Source: Amphibacillus sp. MSJ-3
Lineage (GTDB): Bacteria; Bacillota; Bacilli; Bacillales; Amphibacillaceae
DNA: 64,000 bases
Direction: 5' to 3'
Assembly: GCF_018919165.1 (NCBI RefSeq)
Contig: NZ_JAHLQM010000011.1
Coordinates: 1 to 64,000, forward strand
Part shown: in pieces, positions 24,051-32,766 of the stretch
How the letters are laid out: each line of letters starts with the position of its first letter
Numbering within the stretch: position 1 is the stretch's first letter
The notes under the pieces: generated by a model
Databases searched by the model: none
Told to the model about the DNA's origin: nothing
The model's input: only the letters and a program-made list of their open reading frames with translations
Program-made: the position numbers and the translations under genes

Positions 24051-24159
24051 AAGTGGGGTAAGTACGTTCTGTTCGGTATGAGGCCATCAGACGAACAAAG
24101 CCATGATAAATGGTGCGTTTTTGTTAAGTGGGAAAGTGCCGTTCGATATGAGACTTATC
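24051..24159 (+). repeat. Short imperfect direct repeat
   Basis: AAGTGGGGTAAGT...GTATGAG (24051-24088) and AAGTGGGAAAGT...ATATGAG (24126-24159) are related. The first also contains a GTTCG...CGAAC hairpin. Function unknown. Confidence 0.3.
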
Positions 24160-24283
24160 GTTGGAATTCGAAAACCAATATAGAAGATTTATTGCTTTTT
24201 ACTTGACTCTCATTGTTTAAATTTTATTTAAAAGGGAATATAATCAAGATAGAGGTATTAAATTATTCAAGGAGCTGATCAAA

Positions 24284-24553
24284 ATGAAGGAAACGTTCAA
24301 GAAAGGCGTGGCACTCGGATTAGGCTTGGCAGCGGCAGGAGTGGAGCAGGCCGAAAAAGTGATTGATGAGCTAGTAAAAAAAGGTGAGATGACAACAGAG
24401 GAATCAAAAGAATTCTTCAATGAGTATTACCAAAAAGGAAAAGAAACACAAAAAGGTGTTTTAACTGACTTGAATTTTGCTACACAAGATGATATCAAAA
24501 GACTAGAAACACGAATTGATGCTCTAACTGAACAAATCAATCCTAAAGAGTAA
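24284..24553 (+). CDS. Phasin-like small protein
   Basis: The 89-residue protein resembles the short phasin / polyhydroxyalkanoate-regulator-like family of Firmicutes (COG3937 type). It has an amphipathic first half (FKKGVALGLGLAAAGVEQAE), then VKKGEMTTEESKEFFNEY and a C-terminal coiled coil (DDIKRLETRIDALTEQ). It starts at ATG 24284 after AAGGAG and lies 28 bp ahead of the UbiB-type kinase gene, in the same operon. No polyester synthase is in the window, so a role with PHA is not implied; a membrane-associated helper of the kinase is possible. Confidence 0.7.
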   Translation: MKETFKKGVALGLGLAAAGVEQAEKVIDELVKKGEMTTEESKEFFNEYYQKGKETQKGVLTDLNFATQDDIKRLETRIDALTEQINPKE

Positions 24554-24581
24554 GTCTTAGATGCTTAAGGGGGGACTTGAC

Positions 24582-26261
24582 GTGATTGATAAAAGACTTC
24601 GGCATTTACAGCGATATAAGGATATTATCGTTGCTCTTTCAAGAAATGGCTTAGGATTCTTACTTGAACAGTTAGGATTGAATGATCTTCACGTCATTCC
24701 AAAGCGTCTGTATAAAGAGCGAAATCCAAATTCGGAAGGGAAAACTTTAGGTGAAAGGATTCGGTTAATTTTAGAAGAGTTAGGCCCGACCTTTATTAAA
24801 GTTGGTCAGATCGCAAGTACACGACCTGACCTTTTTCCTGATGAGATTATTCGTGAATTGGAAAAGCTCCAGGCCCGCGTTCCCCCATTTTCTTTTGCTG
24901 AGGCAAAGGAAATTATTGAGACTGAATTGAAGCAACCGATCGAAGAGATTTTTCAAAGTGTTGATACTGAGCCATTAGCAGCAGCTTCAATCGGACAAGT
25001 TCATCTTGGTGTATTAAAAACAGGCGAACGGGTAGCAATAAAAGTTCAACGCCCGAATATCCAAGAGAAAATTGAAACAGATTTTGAAATTTTGCGTGAA
25101 ATGGCAACATTGGCGGAATTAAGAATGGAATGGGCTGTTCGGTATCGTGTTCGTGATGTGGTCAATGAGTTTGCTGATATGATTCGGGATGAGCTCGATT
25201 ATATTAATGAAGCCCGCCATTCAAAACGAATTGCTAAACAATTAGCGGATGATGAAATGGTTCATATCCCAACAATTTTTACTGATTTTTCGACAGCCAA
25301 GGTATTAGTCATGGAGTACATAGAAGGTGTAAAGTTAAGTGATGTTATGGAAGGAAAGGGAGCGGAATTTGATCAAAAGGAAATTGCTGATCATCTAGCT
25401 CGTGTCACTTTTCAGCAAGTGTTAATTGATGGTTTCTTCCATGCCGATCCCCATCCGGGAAATATTCTTATTCAACCAGGAAATAAATTGGTTTTGTTAG
25501 ACTTCGGTATGGTTGGGCGTTTAACGGATTTGATGAAAGAACAATTCGGTTTATTGCTTATCAGTTTGATGCAAGAGGACACAGAGGGAATCGTCGAACA
25601 CCTATTGGAGATGGGAATAGCACCGGTAGGGATTGATAAACAAGGATTAAAAGCCGATGTCGATGTTTTAATGGATAAATATTATCGCAAGGCATTGAGT
25701 GACATTAGTATCGCTGATGCGGTTCGCGAGCTCTTTCAAATTGCACATAAACATCAAATTGAGCTTTCCTCTGATTATTCTATTTTAGGAAAAACCCTAC
25801 TCACATTGGAAGGGACCATCGCACAATTAGATCCCGAACTTAGCATCATTGAAGTTGCAAAACCCTACGGAAGACGACTGCTCCGGGAAAGATATCGACC
25901 AAAGAAAATGGCTCAACAGGTACTTGGCCAATTATCAGAATATGTAGATCTATTCGCAGCTCTCCCGAAGCAAATGAAAATTTTATCAAATGTAATTAAG
26001 AAAGATAAAATCCAATTAGAAGTTGGCATCCCCGATCTAGAGTCCTTGTTAAAGAAAATGGATCGAATTAGTAATCAGTTATCTTTCGCAATTGTTTTGT
26101 TAGCCTTTAGCATTATTATGGTTGGCTTAATTATTGGCTCAGCAATGTCTGGTCAACCCTCACTTTTATGGTCATTACCAGCAATTGAAATTGGTTCAAT
26201 TGTTGCCCTATTTTTATTTATGTGGTTACTCTATTCCATCTTTAAATCAGGCCGCTTTTGA
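24582..26261 (+). CDS. AarF/UbiB/ABC1-family atypical kinase
   Basis: The 559-residue protein has the UbiB-family marks: the KxGQ motif in FIKVGQIASTRPDLFP, the Ala-rich loop AAASIGQVH, the lysine in VAIKVQRPN and the catalytic segment HADPHPGN with DFG in LLDFGMVG. Two C-terminal transmembrane helices anchor it. ATG 24561 is in frame, but AAGGGGGG lies after it (24567-24574), so GTG 24582 is preferred. Family members support isoprenoid lipid or quinone metabolism through an unusual ATPase activity. A terminator and then the 20-bp array follow. Confidence 0.9.
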   Translation: MIDKRLRHLQRYKDIIVALSRNGLGFLLEQLGLNDLHVIPKRLYKERNPNSEGKTLGERIRLILEELGPTFIKVGQIASTRPDLFPDEIIRELEKLQARVPPFSFAEAKEIIETELKQPIEEIFQSVDTEPLAAASIGQVHLGVLKTGERVAIKVQRPNIQEKIETDFEILREMATLAELRMEWAVRYRVRDVVNEFADMIRDELDYINEARHSKRIAKQLADDEMVHIPTIFTDFSTAKVLVMEYIEGVKLSDVMEGKGAEFDQKEIADHLARVTFQQVLIDGFFHADPHPGNILIQPGNKLVLLDFGMVGRLTDLMKEQFGLLLISLMQEDTEGIVEHLLEMGIAPVGIDKQGLKADVDVLMDKYYRKALSDISIADAVRELFQIAHKHQIELSSDYSILGKTLLTLEGTIAQLDPELSIIEVAKPYGRRLLRERYRPKKMAQQVLGQLSEYVDLFAALPKQMKILSNVIKKDKIQLEVGIPDLESLLKKMDRISNQLSFAIVLLAFSIIMVGLIIGSAMSGQPSLLWSLPAIEIGSIVALFLFMWLLYSIFKSGRF

Positions 26262-26275
26262 ACGAGCTTGCAACA

Positions 26276-26323
26276 AGGATGATGAACTACTGCGAGATTC
26301 CAGTAGCTCACCATCCTTTTTTG
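26276..26323 (+). terminator. Terminator of the UbiB operon
   Basis: AGGATGATGA/CTACTG pairs with CAGTAG/CTCACCATCCT, followed by a run of T. It lies 15 bp after the stop codon and directly before the repeat array. Confidence 0.75.
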
Positions 26324-26337
26324 TTGGGTTTGGGAGG

Positions 26338-26910
26338 GTGCTCTCGGGTTTGCGGGAATGCTCTTGAGTTTGGGGATTTGCTCTCAAGTTTGGGGGAATA
26401 CTCTCAAGTTTTGCGATTTGCTCTCAAGTTTTGCGGAATGCTCTCAAGTTTCGTGAAATGCTCTCAACTTTTCGAAAATGCTCTCAAGTTTCGTGAAATG
26501 CTCTCAAGTTTCGTGAAATGCTCTCAAGTTTCGCGATTTGCTCTCAAGTTTGGGGGAATGCTCTCAACTTTGGAAAAATGCTCTCAAGTTCGGCGAAATG
26601 CTCTTAACTTTTCGAAAATGCTCTCAAGTTTTGCGGAATGCTCTCAACTTTCGTAAAATGCTCTCAAGTTTCGCGAAATGCTCTCAAGTTTTGCGGAATG
26701 CTCTCAACTTTCGTAAAATGCTCTCAAGTTTCGCGAAATGCTCTCAAGTTTTGCGAAATACTCTCAAGTTTCGTGAAATGCTCTCAACTTTTCGAAAATG
26801 CTCTCAACTTTCCGAAAATGCTCTCAAGTTTCGCGAAATGCTCTTAACTTTTCGAAAATGCTCTCAAGTTTCGTGAAATACTCTGAACTTTGGAAAAATG
26901 CTCTCAACTT
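26338..26910 (+). repeat. 20-bp minisatellite array, 28 units
   Basis: From 26341 to 26900 there are 28 units of exactly 20 bp plus a half unit. Each has a nearly constant half (GCTCTCAAGTT or GCTCTCAACTT) and a variable half that is often a small palindrome (TTTCGCGAAA, TTTTCGAAAA, TTTCGTGAAA). Because 20 is not a multiple of 3, all forward frames stay open over long parts, but no ribosome binding site or stable protein family appears. The same unit occurs inverted at 62201-62400. Confidence 0.95.
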
Positions 26911-27005
26911 ACACAAATAAGTTTTATATAATTCATTTAAAGTTCTTACCGAGCAGGCGGCGGATATCGCAATACAAATGGTCCCTGGTAAATTTGTTGA
27001 AATAG

Positions 27006-27443
27006 ATTTATCGCAGTGCAACTATCGGAAAGACCTCCATTTCAAGCATTCGAAGAAAATAAAGAATTGTAGATGGGGGATCAACTGACAGTAAAGTTCC
27101 AATTGGTTCAAGATCCTTTAGATCAAAACCTTGTGGTAGTAACAAATGCTTTCACTGGGACGGGTAACCGCAAGTCACTTCGCTAGAATGATTAACTGCA
27201 AGTCATTCCGCTGGGACGGGTAATCGCAGCTCACTTCGCCAGTACGAGTAATCACAAGTCACTTCGCTAGAACCGGTAACCGCGGTCCAACCGCAGTCCC
27301 AGTCTCAATCCCAACCCCAACCCCCAATCTCAGTCAATAGGTGATGGGGAACTCAGACTAAATCGACCAGATCCTGTGGTAAGGAATGTGTGAACTAGAT
27401 CTCGAAGGCTCAATCCCCACAGATCGAAGTTTTTATTTTATCG
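27006..27443 (+). repeat. SR-A repeat, copy 3
   Basis: It starts with TTTATCGCAGTGCAACTATC and ends with GAAGTTTTTATTTTATCG. It has the left hairpin remnants, five 28-bp units (GGGACGGGTAACCGCAAGTC type) and a mutated right hairpin. It lies 96 bp after the 20-bp array and is more diverged than the copies at 33371 and 62556. Confidence 0.85.
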
Positions 27444-27604
27444 ATGAATTAGGGAAAGGGACTTTTCTATTGTTTTCTTGACTCCTGTTGAGAATATGGA
27501 AGGGTTGGTTTTTATTAAATAGGGGATATATGACAAAGCAAATTGTTCTTAACCCATGACAAACATTGAAAACTCCATTATACTTATAGATAGATGTAAT
27601 TGAT

Positions 27605-27745
27605 CGTTGGCTCAGGTTGACTGATTGCAAAATTCCTACTTCGATCATCCGAGTGATGACCCCATTGGATGATAAATGGGAGCAACAGTTAGTAAGTAAA
27701 AGCCCGATTCGTTTATCTAACACTTATATAGTGAAGGTTTTACTT
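27605..27745 (+). repeat. SR-B repeat, copy 3
   Basis: AAATGGGAGCAACAGTTAGTAAGTAAAAGCCCGATTCGTTTATCTAACAC spans about 27676-27725. It resembles both the SR-B copies at 13800 and 21130 and the left part of SR-A (GTGGGAGATCAACTGACAGTA...GCCCGATT), so SR-B looks like a diverged, shorter relative. Confidence 0.45.
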
Positions 27746-27801
27746 TAATAGATCTCTCCTTGTGGTTTGGGGGAGTTTTTTTAAAGAAATGGAGGAAGTG
27801 G

Positions 27802-28725
27802 ATGGCTGAGTTATCACTTATATTAAAAGAAATTATAGGTCCGGTCTTTGTATTAATCATACTCGGATTTATAATGCAAATTAAATTCAAGTTAGATTTG
27901 GCAACGCTTGCAAAAATTAATATTTATTTTTTGGCACCAGGTTTTATTTTTAACACATTGTATCATGCGGAGTTTTCGGGGAAATTCTTTTTTAGTATCC
28001 TTTCATTTTTTGTTCTGTTTGTTTTCATTCTTTATTTATTAACAAAAATACTTGGGAAATTTATTAATTTAGATTCTAATCGTCAAACTTTATTTACTAA
28101 TAGTACGATGTTCTATAATTCTGGGAATTATGGTGTTCCAGTCAATGCCCTTGTCTTTCAAGGTGATCCTTTAGCGATGTCAATTCAAGTTATTTCCCTG
28201 ACATTTCAAAATGCCTTTCTGTTTTCATATGGTGTCTTTTCATTGAGGGCTTCTAGCAAGGGAAGTTTGAAAGCCTTATTGGGTTATTTCCGTATGCCAG
28301 TTTTTTACGGTCTAATCGCTGGGATTTTGCTAAATGTCTTTAATGTTTCTTTACCAGATCTCGTACTTGTCCCGGCAAGTTATGTTGCTGATACCATGAT
28401 TGCCATGGCTTTATTGACTTTAGGTGCACAGGTCGCCATGATTAAATTGACCAAAGGACTCCGCCTCGTTTATTTAAGTTTATTTATTCGTCTAATTTGC
28501 GGACCTTTGATTGCCTATCTAATGATTATTGCTTTTGGTATTGAAGGGATCACTGCCCAAGCGCTCTTTATTGCTTCTGCGATGCCAACTTCAGTGAACA
28601 GTTCTGTAGTAGCGCAAGAATATAGTGATGATCCTACATTTGCTACACAGACCGTTTTATTTTCAACATTAGCCAGTGCAATCACTGTCACTTTTGTGAT
28701 TTATTTGGCACGAATTTTATTTTAA
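27802..28725 (+). CDS. AEC-family transporter (auxin efflux carrier type)
   Basis: The 307-residue membrane protein has about ten hydrophobic helices and the AEC-family layout: an early LGFIMQIKFKLD, the broken-helix NSGNYGVPVNALVF in the first half, and a second inverted half ending SAMPTSVNSSVVAQ. The frame opens at 27760, but GGAGGA before ATG 27802 sets the start. Bacterial relatives move malate, other organic acids or amino acids; the substrate is open. It is monocistronic with a strong terminator. Confidence 0.85.
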   Translation: MAELSLILKEIIGPVFVLIILGFIMQIKFKLDLATLAKINIYFLAPGFIFNTLYHAEFSGKFFFSILSFFVLFVFILYLLTKILGKFINLDSNRQTLFTNSTMFYNSGNYGVPVNALVFQGDPLAMSIQVISLTFQNAFLFSYGVFSLRASSKGSLKALLGYFRMPVFYGLIAGILLNVFNVSLPDLVLVPASYVADTMIAMALLTLGAQVAMIKLTKGLRLVYLSLFIRLICGPLIAYLMIIAFGIEGITAQALFIASAMPTSVNSSVVAQEYSDDPTFATQTVLFSTLASAITVTFVIYLARILF

Positions 28726-28798
28726 ATCGTACCCGGGAATCTTTCATCATTCCGCAATATAAAATAAGAAAACAATTTTGAACATAAAAGTATTGGGC

Positions 28799-28840
28799 GA
28801 AAGACTGTGAATCGAATTTGATTCGCAGCCTTTCTTTTTT
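28799..28840 (+). terminator. Terminator of the AEC gene
   Basis: GAAAGACTGTGAATC pairs with GATTCGCAGCCTTTC, a 15-bp stem, followed by a T run. Confidence 0.9.
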
Positions 28841-29193
28841 GTTATAAAAATTAGATCACCCGTAAATGTGAAAATTCACCCGATTCGTCACGTAATGAGC
28901 TAACAGGCCATCTGAATTAACCTAATTGTTGAATTTTCCTATGTTTTTTCATTATCTAGTTCTATAGTTAGATTGCATGGAAACTTCAAGATTAGATGCA
29001 ATTAAATATAATTCTAAAAAAAATTAAAATTTGTTAGCGATAAAAAAATTGTCCCAATTTAGCAGTCTTTTTCAGATCATTCACTCGAGAATTAGAAGTT
29101 TGCGGGGCCCAATGAATTCATTTTATATGAAGGGTCCTTTTTACAAGTTTAATAAATTATGTTAATTTAGATAAAAAAGGAGTGATGCGTTAG
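28841..29193. other. Intergenic, nothing recognised
   Basis: This AT-rich leader of the Rpn-like gene holds no frame or repeat that I can support. GGGCCC near 29105 is the only notable GC patch. Confidence 0.4.
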
Positions 29194-30003
29194 ATGAAAA
29201 TGCAGGAGGAGATACTGTTGCATAAGGTATTTGAACGTGTTTTTTTTCGTGAATCTCGTGCAAGTCAAGTTGTGCTGATAAATTTCATTAATGCGATTTT
29301 AACAGAATCACTGTCGAGCCCAATTAAACAGATTATTTGCCAACAATATCAGAAAAGTTATTTATTAAAGGATTTCCAGTTAGGACTGAACATTAAAGCA
29401 CAAACAAGGGCAAAAGAGATTGTCCAGATTGGTATTCAAGTTCATCAGCAAGATTATTTTCAAAATCAGTCAAATAGCTTAACTTTTCACCATATCAACA
29501 ACAAAGGAGAAGATGAGGATAAAGTCGCTCGTTTTCTTATCCATCTTTTAAATTTTAATCTACTACAAGAGTATGCACATTACCACAATTGTTATCAGAC
29601 CGTTCATTCACCACGATCCAATCCACAACAAAACACAGAAATCCATTATTTAGAGTTGTTAAAATTCAAGACCAAGCGACCAAAGTCTTCTTTAGAAAAA
29701 TGGCTTTATTTTATTCACCATGTTGGAAGAAAAACACCTAATCTTTTTTATGAGCACTTAACAAAAATTGACCCCTATATCAAACTTGCTGATCACCTGT
29801 ATCAAAGGACACGCTCCACCATCGTTATAAAAGAAGATCAGTTTAATCTAGATGAATGGCGGGAGCATGGGCAGTTGCAAGAGAAAGAGCAAATTGCAAT
29901 GAATATGATCAAGGCTGGTTTTTCAGATCAGGAAATTTTGAAGGTAATTGATATAACAAAAAAACAATTAGAAGATTTAGCACTTACTGCACAATTATTA
30001 TAA
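29194..30003 (+). CDS. Rpn/PD-(D/E)XK nuclease-like protein, active site degenerate
   Basis: The 269-residue protein has the layout of the Rpn (recombination-promoting nuclease / transposase_31-like) family: an N-terminal HKVFERVFFRESRASQVVLINFINAIL, a core, then a helical C-terminus with MIKAGFSDQEILKVIDITKKQLEDL. In active members the core reads like LDVxAxDxxGxxxxIEMQ. Here the matching stretch is LNIKAQTRAKEIVQIGIQV, so the catalytic Asp is Asn and the Glu is Gly. The nuclease is therefore probably inactive. The start is ATG 29194 behind AAGGAG. It is monocistronic and convergent with the AraC pseudogene. Family assignment is fair, not certain. Confidence 0.65.
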   Translation: MKMQEEILLHKVFERVFFRESRASQVVLINFINAILTESLSSPIKQIICQQYQKSYLLKDFQLGLNIKAQTRAKEIVQIGIQVHQQDYFQNQSNSLTFHHINNKGEDEDKVARFLIHLLNFNLLQEYAHYHNCYQTVHSPRSNPQQNTEIHYLELLKFKTKRPKSSLEKWLYFIHHVGRKTPNLFYEHLTKIDPYIKLADHLYQRTRSTIVIKEDQFNLDEWREHGQLQEKEQIAMNMIKAGFSDQEILKVIDITKKQLEDLALTAQLL

Positions 30004-30021
30004 AGATTAACCCTGTTCACG

Positions 30022-30756
30022 TTAAGCTTTTGGGGATTGCTTGGTTATTTTTTTAAAATTGCGATGAAAAGTACGCAATTGATTGTAACCACATTGATGG
30101 GCAATCTCACCGATGGGTTGGCCACTATTTTTCAATAAATAACAAGCTTGTGAAATCTGATAGTGGTTTAAATAATCAGTGAAGGTCATGTTCGTCATTT
30201 GAACAAATCATTTCGATAAATAAGGGTAGTCATACCGTAAATGTTCAGCAACATCTTTAAGCCTACAATCATTTTGATAGTGTTCATCGACATACAAGAG
30301 AATGCTGTGCAAGACTTTTGTTTTAGTGGACCTTTTGATTTTTTTAAAATCTGTTTGTTGAATTAAATGCCCACAAATATGATAAATGAAACTTTTCTGT
30401 AGATAAACAGAATTGAAATTTGTTAAATTAGGTTGCTCATCTAGTTCTAATATCGGATGATTTGGACATAGACCCTTGTATTGGGTGAAAAAATCACCAA
30501 TCAATTCAGGGGAAAAGAGGATAATGACAATTTCAGAATGATCAATCGTTTTAAATTCGTGAATTTGATTAGTAAAAATAAAGGCAAGTTGGTTTTGTTT
30601 CAAATGATATTTCGTTTGATCAATCGTCACATTTAAATTCCCCTTTGTGACGAGAATAATTTCGTAGGCCCGATGAAAATGAGTATCTGATAAATCAATA
30701 CAATCAAAAAAATCTTCTTCCTCGATCCCGTGTCTCTCAAAAAACACCCTTATCAT
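30022..30756 (-). pseudogene. AraC-family regulator split by one in-frame stop
   Basis: The first 182 codons encode a cupin-type sensor (HFHRAYEIILVTKGNLNVTI) and the first helix-turn-helix (LKDVAEHLRYDYPYLSK). A TGA at 30208-30210 then interrupts. The same frame continues for 61 codons with the rest of the AraC DNA-binding domain (FVQMTNMTFTDYLNHY ... IGEIAHQCGYNQLRTFHRNFKKI) up to TAA at 30022. A full AraC protein of about 244 residues is therefore broken by a single codon; no frameshift is needed. The truncated product lacks the second HTH and should not bind DNA normally. Read-through or sequencing error are the alternatives. Confidence 0.85.
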
Positions 30757-30870
30757 CTTCTCCTTCGTAACACAAATATCGTCCCTGAATTATACAAAAT
30801 TTGAATAGAAATGTTATCTTTATTATAAGTAATCAGTGATAAAGTGAAACTTCACTCAGAAGGGGATGAA

Positions 30871-30898
30871 GGAAAACCCTCCCTTGATTAAGGTTTCC
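30871..30898 (-). terminator. Possible terminator of the BlaR1-type gene
   Basis: GGAAAACC and GGTTTCC pair, just past the stop of the minus-strand gene at 30911. A fragment like the SR-A end (GTGAAACTTCACTC) lies at 30844. No strong T run follows, so it is tentative. Confidence 0.4.
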
Positions 30899-30910
30899 CT
30901 TTATCTCCTT

Positions 30911-32104
30911 TTATTTTGCTACTAAAATAACTTCATCTATTTCTGCCTGTTCAACGTCTTCAATTTCATGATCTTCTTCATTCGTTGGTTCTTGTGTAGG
31001 GTTTCCCTCTAATAGCCGGACATCCTCTGATATTTTATCTAAGTTAGATGTCTCCTTCTGTTTGGGGCCTTTTTGAGATTCCGTTATTTCTGTTAATAAT
31101 TTGCTAGTTTGCACATTATTCTCTTCTTCTGTTATTGGTACGACATCATTAATTAGCATAGAAGATCCGATTCCTAGAGAGGTCATTAAAACGATAATGA
31201 CAAAGGAAACAGTTGAGATTGTTCTATTCCCTTGTTTAGCATTTAAAATATTCAATAATCTGTCTTTTAAATTTGTCTGTCTAGCTGAAAATGTTGTGCC
31301 TAAAAGATTAGCGTCTGTCGTTTGATTTGCTCTACCCATTATATTTAGTATAGTTTCTCCATATTTTTTTCTGTCTAGATGAGACATATTTATCACAATA
31401 TCCTCGTCACATGAAAACTCACTCCACTTGTTAATCTCTTTTTGTAAAATATAAATGAATGGATTGTACCAATGTAGAATCATAGCAAATGACATTGCTT
31501 GTTTTACCCATAAATCTTTTTTCTTAAAATGCGTTAATTCATGTTTAATGATTATATCTAATTCATCGATTGGGATATCGAACATTGGTAATACAATCAT
31601 GGGTTTAAAAACACCAAGTAAAATTGGACTTATATTTATCCGACAAAAGCTTAAATTTATTTTTCTTGTTAAATTCATTTCATTGCTATTTTTTTCTAAA
31701 AGGGATTGTGCAATGGCTTCTTTTGATGTAGATAAACAATTTGCTCTTAACCTTTTGATGAAGTTCCTATATATGTATATAAAGCGGAAGGCCGTTATGA
31801 CAGCGCCTAATAGCCATATCGTAAAAATAACACGAATGCTATTAGTGGATAGAAATAGATGATTCTGTTTGATTGAAAAATAAGTAAATAAATAGTTGGA
31901 TTGCTGCTTTTGTCTAAACATAGACAAGAAATCTACAAGCAAAAAGGCAGGGGCAATGTAGACAAGGAGGACAATTTTTTTAATTGAGTAATGCCAATTT
32001 GCAGTAAACTTCCTTTTAAAGAGGTAATCCATTAATCCGGAGAAAATTAATAATAAACTACCTGAAATGGATAAAGTAATCAGTATGCTAAGCAAATCTG
32101 TCAT
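30911..32104 (-). CDS. BlaR1/MecR1-type M56 metallopeptidase, no penicillin sensor
   Basis: The 397-residue membrane protein has four N-terminal helices and a gluzincin-type zinc site HELTHFKKKDLW, as in the M56 peptidase part of BlaR1/MecR1. After a further helix (VSFVIIVLMTSLGIGSSML) it ends in an acidic, low-complexity tail (GNPTQEPTNEEDHEIEDVEQ) of about 80 residues instead of the penicillin-binding domain. It should sense a signal at the membrane and trigger cleavage of the BlaI-type repressor encoded 8 bp upstream. The missing sensor domain argues against beta-lactam sensing. ATG 32104 follows AGGTG. Confidence 0.85.
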   Translation of the reverse strand: MTDLLSILITLSISGSLLLIFSGLMDYLFKRKFTANWHYSIKKIVLLVYIAPAFLLVDFLSMFRQKQQSNYLFTYFSIKQNHLFLSTNSIRVIFTIWLLGAVITAFRFIYIYRNFIKRLRANCLSTSKEAIAQSLLEKNSNEMNLTRKINLSFCRINISPILLGVFKPMIVLPMFDIPIDELDIIIKHELTHFKKKDLWVKQAMSFAMILHWYNPFIYILQKEINKWSEFSCDEDIVINMSHLDRKKYGETILNIMGRANQTTDANLLGTTFSARQTNLKDRLLNILNAKQGNRTISTVSFVIIVLMTSLGIGSSMLINDVVPITEEENNVQTSKLLTEITESQKGPKQKETSNLDKISEDVRLLEGNPTQEPTNEEDHEIEDVEQAEIDEVILVAK

Positions 32105-32112
32105 TTTTTCAC

Positions 32113-32487
32113 CTACTTATCTGCAAACCAGTTTTTAAGTTCATCTAATTCATCAGAAGTTATTTCATTTTCATAGAGAGTCGAAATAAAGTTCTTTAAT
32201 GAACCTTGATACATTGTATCCAACATACTTTGTGCTTCTTTTTTCTTATATTCTTTTAAAGTAAGACGCGGAATGTACGTATTTGCTCTTCCTTCTCGTT
32301 TTACAGATAACAAGCCTTTATCAACAAGTCTAGATAAAAAAGTTGCGATAGTCTGGCCTTTCCATTCCTTCCCCTCTTTTTCATAAAAAATAGTTAATAA
32401 TTCATTGGATTTTACCGGGCGGTTCATTTTCCAAATTTCCTTCATCACTTTCATTTCTGTATCTGATAAACTTTGAAATTTAGCCAA
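32113..32487 (-). CDS. BlaI/MecI-family repressor
   Basis: The 124-residue winged-helix repressor of the BlaI/MecI/CopY family begins AKFQSLSDTEMKVMKEIWKM and includes TIATFLSRLVDKGLLSVKREG, the recognition helix and wing. ATG 32496 is in frame, but AGGAG abuts it directly; TTG 32487 lies 9 bp after AGGAG and is preferred. It precedes the M56 gene by 8 bp in one operon. It should bind the palindromes at 32525-32567, repressing its own operon and perhaps the divergent gene at 32767. Confidence 0.88.
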   Translation of the reverse strand: MAKFQSLSDTEMKVMKEIWKMNRPVKSNELLTIFYEKEGKEWKGQTIATFLSRLVDKGLLSVKREGRANTYIPRLTLKEYKKKEAQSMLDTMYQGSLKNFISTLYENEITSDELDELKNWFADK

Positions 32488-32524
32488 TCTACTCATCTCC
32501 TAAAAAATTTGTTTGCAATACACC

Positions 32525-32567
32525 TACTACATTGGTATAGTATGTTTAAACTACATGAGTGTAGTTT
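32525..32567. promoter_or_regulatory. BlaI-type operators
   Basis: AAACTACA-TGAG-TGTAGTTT (32548-32567) is a perfect 8-bp inverted repeat with the TACA/TGTA core of BlaI/MecI boxes. A second imperfect palindrome (TACTACATTGGTATAGTA) lies at 32526-32543. Both are between the repressor operon and the divergent small secreted protein gene. Confidence 0.75.
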
Positions 32568-32766
32568 GTTTAAATAATATAGATAACTGTATCATATAAT
32601 ATCTCAAACGTCCATTCCAATTAGGTTAATGTAGTAAAAGGAGTGGATGGTTAAAGTACCTTTTTTTGAGGGAGTGATTTCCATGAAATAGCTGATTATT
32701 TTTCAAGCTGATTTTTATTTTTTTCCGAGAAGCTCTAACCAAAATATATAATTGGGAGGATTTAAG

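Noticed and set aside
26258-26876. Open frames through the 20-bp array (up to 132 residues with a 20-residue period)
   Set aside because: A 20-bp unit without stops leaves every forward frame open. The frames overlap, lack ribosome binding sites and follow a terminator, so they are by-products of the repeat.
30208-30210. TGA in the AraC gene as selenocysteine
   Set aside because: No selenoprotein logic fits an AraC regulator, and the aligned position is not a cysteine site.
30911-32487. Beta-lactam resistance locus
   Set aside because: The M56 protein lacks the penicillin-binding domain and no beta-lactamase or PBP2a gene is present.
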